This document shows, piece by piece, positions 61,173 through 64,000 of a stretch of DNA of 64,000 nucleotides; the stretch's first letter is position 1; each line of letters starts with the position of its first letter. The notes under the pieces are model-generated. The model was not told the origin of the DNA. It saw only the letters and a program-made list of their open reading frames with translations, and did no database searches. Origin of the DNA: Pomacea canaliculata (Eukaryota; Mollusca; Gastropoda; Architaenioglossa; Ampullariidae); the NCBI RefSeq assembly GCF_003073045.1, contig NC_037595.1, forward strand, positions 14,110,252 to 14,174,251, given 5' to 3'. Both the position numbers and the translations under genes were made by a program.

Positions 61173-61475
61173 ATGGGGCTTCTGCTAGTTTTACGTCTGC
61201 TTTTTTCCCTTGCCTTATGCTCTCCCGCCAACCCTTTAGAAAGTTCGAGACTTGTAGGGACCAGGTGGACAGATGCTGACTCGCCGTCATGGGATTATTG
61301 CATATTCACGCGACATTCTCTGCCGTTTCCTCTGGAAAATGCTGGAGTCCAGCAGGTCGGAACTCGTCGCGCTCGTCATTTCACACACTTCCGGCGGCTG
61401 CCCATGCAGTGTCCGGCACATGGACGACAGAACAAAAGGACCGAGTCCTCTGGCGAGGGAACACACAACTCGTGA
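61173..61475 (+). CDS. Possible small secreted protein (100 aa), unknown
   Basis: An uninterrupted frame from ATG 61173 to TGA encodes MGLLLVLRLLFSLALCSPAN as a textbook signal peptide, with cleavage likely after Cys16 or Ala19. A short mature part follows with basic pairs (GTRRARHF, HFRRLPMQCPAHG, QNKRTES). A peptide-hormone precursor is one reading, but no known peptide motif is present and no intron was found. The DNA is GC-rich, where chance ORFs are longer. Unsupported by homology; treat as a candidate. Confidence 0.3.
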   Translation: MGLLLVLRLLFSLALCSPANPLESSRLVGTRWTDADSPSWDYCIFTRHSLPFPLENAGVQQVGTRRARHFTHFRRLPMQCPAHGRQNKRTESSGEGTHNS

Positions 61476-63060
61476 CCTGCATGCGCTGAGGGAGTGGAAA
61501 CTCGTCTTTTCCGGTCTTCCTTCAGTGTGCAGCAGAGCTACAGTCGCAATTATGATTTGCTGATGTGCCAAGGCAGTAAATGTGCGATTCCAATTCTGCT
61601 CATCGTGCAAAACGTGACCCAGATGTTTGCCGTTTGCCCCCTTGCGAAGACCTGGGGCTGCATGTAAGAGGAGAGCCAAAAATGAACATTCGCTTGTATA
61701 TCGCCGTATGGACAAGCTCAAGGCGCTTCACAAATGACAGAAGGTGATGTCACCTCAAAATAAGGTGACCTGTGTAGCAGACTGTGTATTCCACGCCAAA
61801 GAGCAGCGTCGAACCACAATCCGCAGCCCAATATCAAACATATCATAATAATCCGAATACACTCCATAACAAATACAGTTCCAAATAGCACATCTGTCAG
61901 AGGACAACAGTCGAACTGGAAGGAGGAGTGAGCTCCAACACACCCAAAAGTTCACGGATCAACAAAGGTCAAGCGGACATGAACCCCACAGAACTGCGCC
62001 GATAGTGAAGTCTGCACTTGAAGCTTCTCCCTCTCCTCCATACCCAAAATAACATCTCCATTTCCATAACCACAATAACATCTCCAATCGTGGTCACAGC
62101 AACAAAGAAAAAAATTACTTTGCTGCTGTGAAGATTTATTTACTATTAAGAAACATTAAAAATTAAAGACTTTGCGAAACTTAAGCATTACCAATTATTT
62201 ATCAATTGTGGGTTGCACAGAGTAGGGTACACAGAGGGTTTGGCGTTGGCCACCACAGAGTTTGGCATCGTGTTGTCCGTCGCAGACTTAATCTTCCTGA
62301 TCATGGGTTTAGAAAAAAAAAATCAGTGCTGACTGTGTCAAGAGAAATAATTGGCTCGTTAAGTACTTTCATCCGACCTAATCGCCTTAAGTTACTGGGA
62401 CCGGCTTAAGTTCTCTTCACTCGTGAACTAGACTGAGTGTCGTTATAGGTTTTATAGATAGCTGAGACTTAGCAAGTGCCTTTGTGAGTTGTAGGCATTG
62501 TGGCCTCGGATTGAAGTAACGGGTTCTACATAGTGTGGGTCTCGGGTGCCAGCATGTCTTTACACTCCGAAATGGGCAGCTGGGTGAATAACAAAGAAAT
62601 AGCAGGCTTTTCAATCGCGGAGTTGAAAGATGAACTATGAAAATAATACTTTCCAAAAATCTTGTCTAAATAATCAAACAAAATTTTAGCTCAAGTCTAG
62701 GTAGGCTATTCGTGCAACGAGTCATTCAACTGGTGGGTCTTGGTCCCTGGTCCTGACTGATGTGTTGCTGATAAACAGCACTAAACGCTATCGAGGCTCT
62801 TTAGGTCCATGGCTAAGCAGGGATTAGCGTGGACAAAGGCCAGTTACTTTGTGAAATTTGCAGACACAAATGTGATCGGTCTCAGATGGGTTCGTAGCGA
62901 GCTTGGATTAAACACTGAGACCTCCCTTTCTTTGACTAAGTGCGTTAGACCGTGTCTACATAAAGCAAACATTTCTAATGTAACGCCATCTTCAAAGTTT
63001 AAAAAACTTCAGTCCCTAAACTTTAGTGCCGTAGAGGGAACTGGAAAAATGTAGAAAGTC
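61476..63060. other. Non-coding spacer
   Basis: No gene, tRNA or transposon was recognised. Short open frames lack motifs. Confidence 0.4.
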
Positions 63061-63312
63061 CTGTCAGCACGTCATGTTAGTGCGTCACCTCAGTACGTCA
63101 TTTTAGTGCCCATCAGTACATTATTTCAGTACGTCATGTCAGTACGTCAGCACGTCATGTCAGCACGTCATGTTAGTACGTCATGTGAGTGGTCATGGAC
63201 GTTATGCTATAACGTCTATGGAGTGTGTCACCTCTCTACGTCATTTTAGTGCACCTCAGTACGTCATTTCAACACGTCATGTTCAGTACGTCATCTCAGT
63301 ACGTCATGTGAC
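63061..63312 (+). repeat. Degenerate tandem array of acgtcat...cagt units
   Basis: About twelve occurrences of acgtca are spaced mostly 12-20 bp apart in the form cagtacgtcatgt, with variants. This is a minisatellite in which each unit carries a CRE half-site (TGACGT on the other strand). Confidence 0.8.
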
Positions 63313-64000
63313 TGCTGGTTAGATGCAGCATTGGTCTTTGTGTGCTGTTTCCGTTGTTTACCTCCCTTCGGTCATGCTTATGTTCTTGTTAAGCTGCAAA
63401 ATCTCACAGTTAGCTCGCGCTGTCACACGCGCTATGTTTTATACACTCAAGAGTTATCCCATTCATTTCACCTGTTGTTTCCATTCTTTATGTCCACTGT
63501 ACGTCTTCCGTTATGTATATACTAGATTTCTTTTTACTGGGCTTCAGAATTTAACGGCTTGTCCAATTCTTGCCAGCTCTGGGATTTTATTAGCCAGAGC
63601 TGCACCATTAACAATTGTTTGCTAGAAACATTTCTGTCCTTTGTGTGCTGTTCCTATTGTTTGCTTCCCTTTATTCAACTGTACACTTAGGTTAGTTACT
63701 TCTTTTGTTAGGTTATAAAGTGTAAATGTTTGCACATGTCAATTATCCACCTCCCCTTCATTAACGAACGCCAACCTACACTTGGTAAAGAAATGATCAG
63801 TCTGAGTCTGTCTCTCTTTAGGTTTATTCTTCACATCTATCATTATACGAGATGAAGTAGGACGTAACGGGCAAAATTTGATTGGTTTGCTGGCAAGAGG
63901 CCAGCCAGTGACGTGCACCCAGACACACGAAGCAGATGAGGAGGACACTGGTGTCTACCTGGCAACCCGCCGTAGCGCAGTGTTAACAGCATGACACCTT
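63313..64000. other. Non-coding edge of window
   Basis: Nothing recognisable. The open frame at 63323-63625 is hydrophobic but shows no family motif. Confidence 0.4.

Noticed and set aside
1-64000. CRISPR arrays, operons or bacterial features
   Set aside because: Tandem repeats here are coding minisatellites or microsatellites without spacers; genes are intron-bearing.

Overview
The window is animal nuclear DNA: split genes with GT-AG introns, AT-rich introns, a tRNA gene, scattered transposon remnants and no sign of operons. Two single-copy genes (CIP2A, METTL25), tandemly duplicated small cysteine-rich secreted proteins and a NERD-plus-SF1-helicase gene suggest a lophotrochozoan, most likely a gastropod mollusc. 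The taxon is an inference from gene content, not a search result.

Layout. 0.9-2.1 kb (-): a small secreted protein built of 17-residue repeats. 5.3-15 kb (+): three tandem genes (A, B, C) for secreted proteins made of six-cysteine pacifastin/VWC-like domains, one domain per phase-1 exon, with MITEs and microsatellites in their introns. 16.7-24.9 kb (+): NT5DC1, a HAD-family 5'-nucleotidase-like gene with a possible frame-preserving cassette exon. 26.0 kb (-): tRNA-Asp(GTC). 28.7-32.6 kb (+): a single-pass membrane protein with a long Asp/Gly repeat region. 33.4 kb: a Tc1-like transposase scrap. 34.8-47.9 kb (-): CIP2A in at least 21 exons, carrying LINE and pogo-type MITE insertions in its introns. 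48.7-52.0 kb (+): METTL25, divergent from CIP2A. 53.1-57.7 kb (-): a GC-rich gene joining a NERD-like PD-(D/E)xK nuclease to a Schlafen-group-3/UvrD-like helicase. 57.7-64 kb: mostly non-coding, with minisatellites, a perfect TCTCGCGAGA-containing palindrome and one small ORF with a signal peptide.

Functional themes. The left 15 kb is a secretory neighbourhood: four small TATA-driven genes whose first exon is little more than a signal peptide. The middle holds housekeeping genes: NT5DC1, the PP2A inhibitor CIP2A, and METTL25, the last two sharing an 840-bp divergent promoter region. The helicase-nuclease gene on the right resembles nucleic-acid-defence architectures.

Caution on quality. Single-base frame breaks occur in nearly every multi-exon gene, including the conserved CIP2A and METTL25, while the flanking protein sequence stays conserved. 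The simplest reading is residual indel errors in the assembly, so I do not call these genes pseudogenes. Exon limits were read by eye from splice consensus, phase agreement and remembered family sequences.
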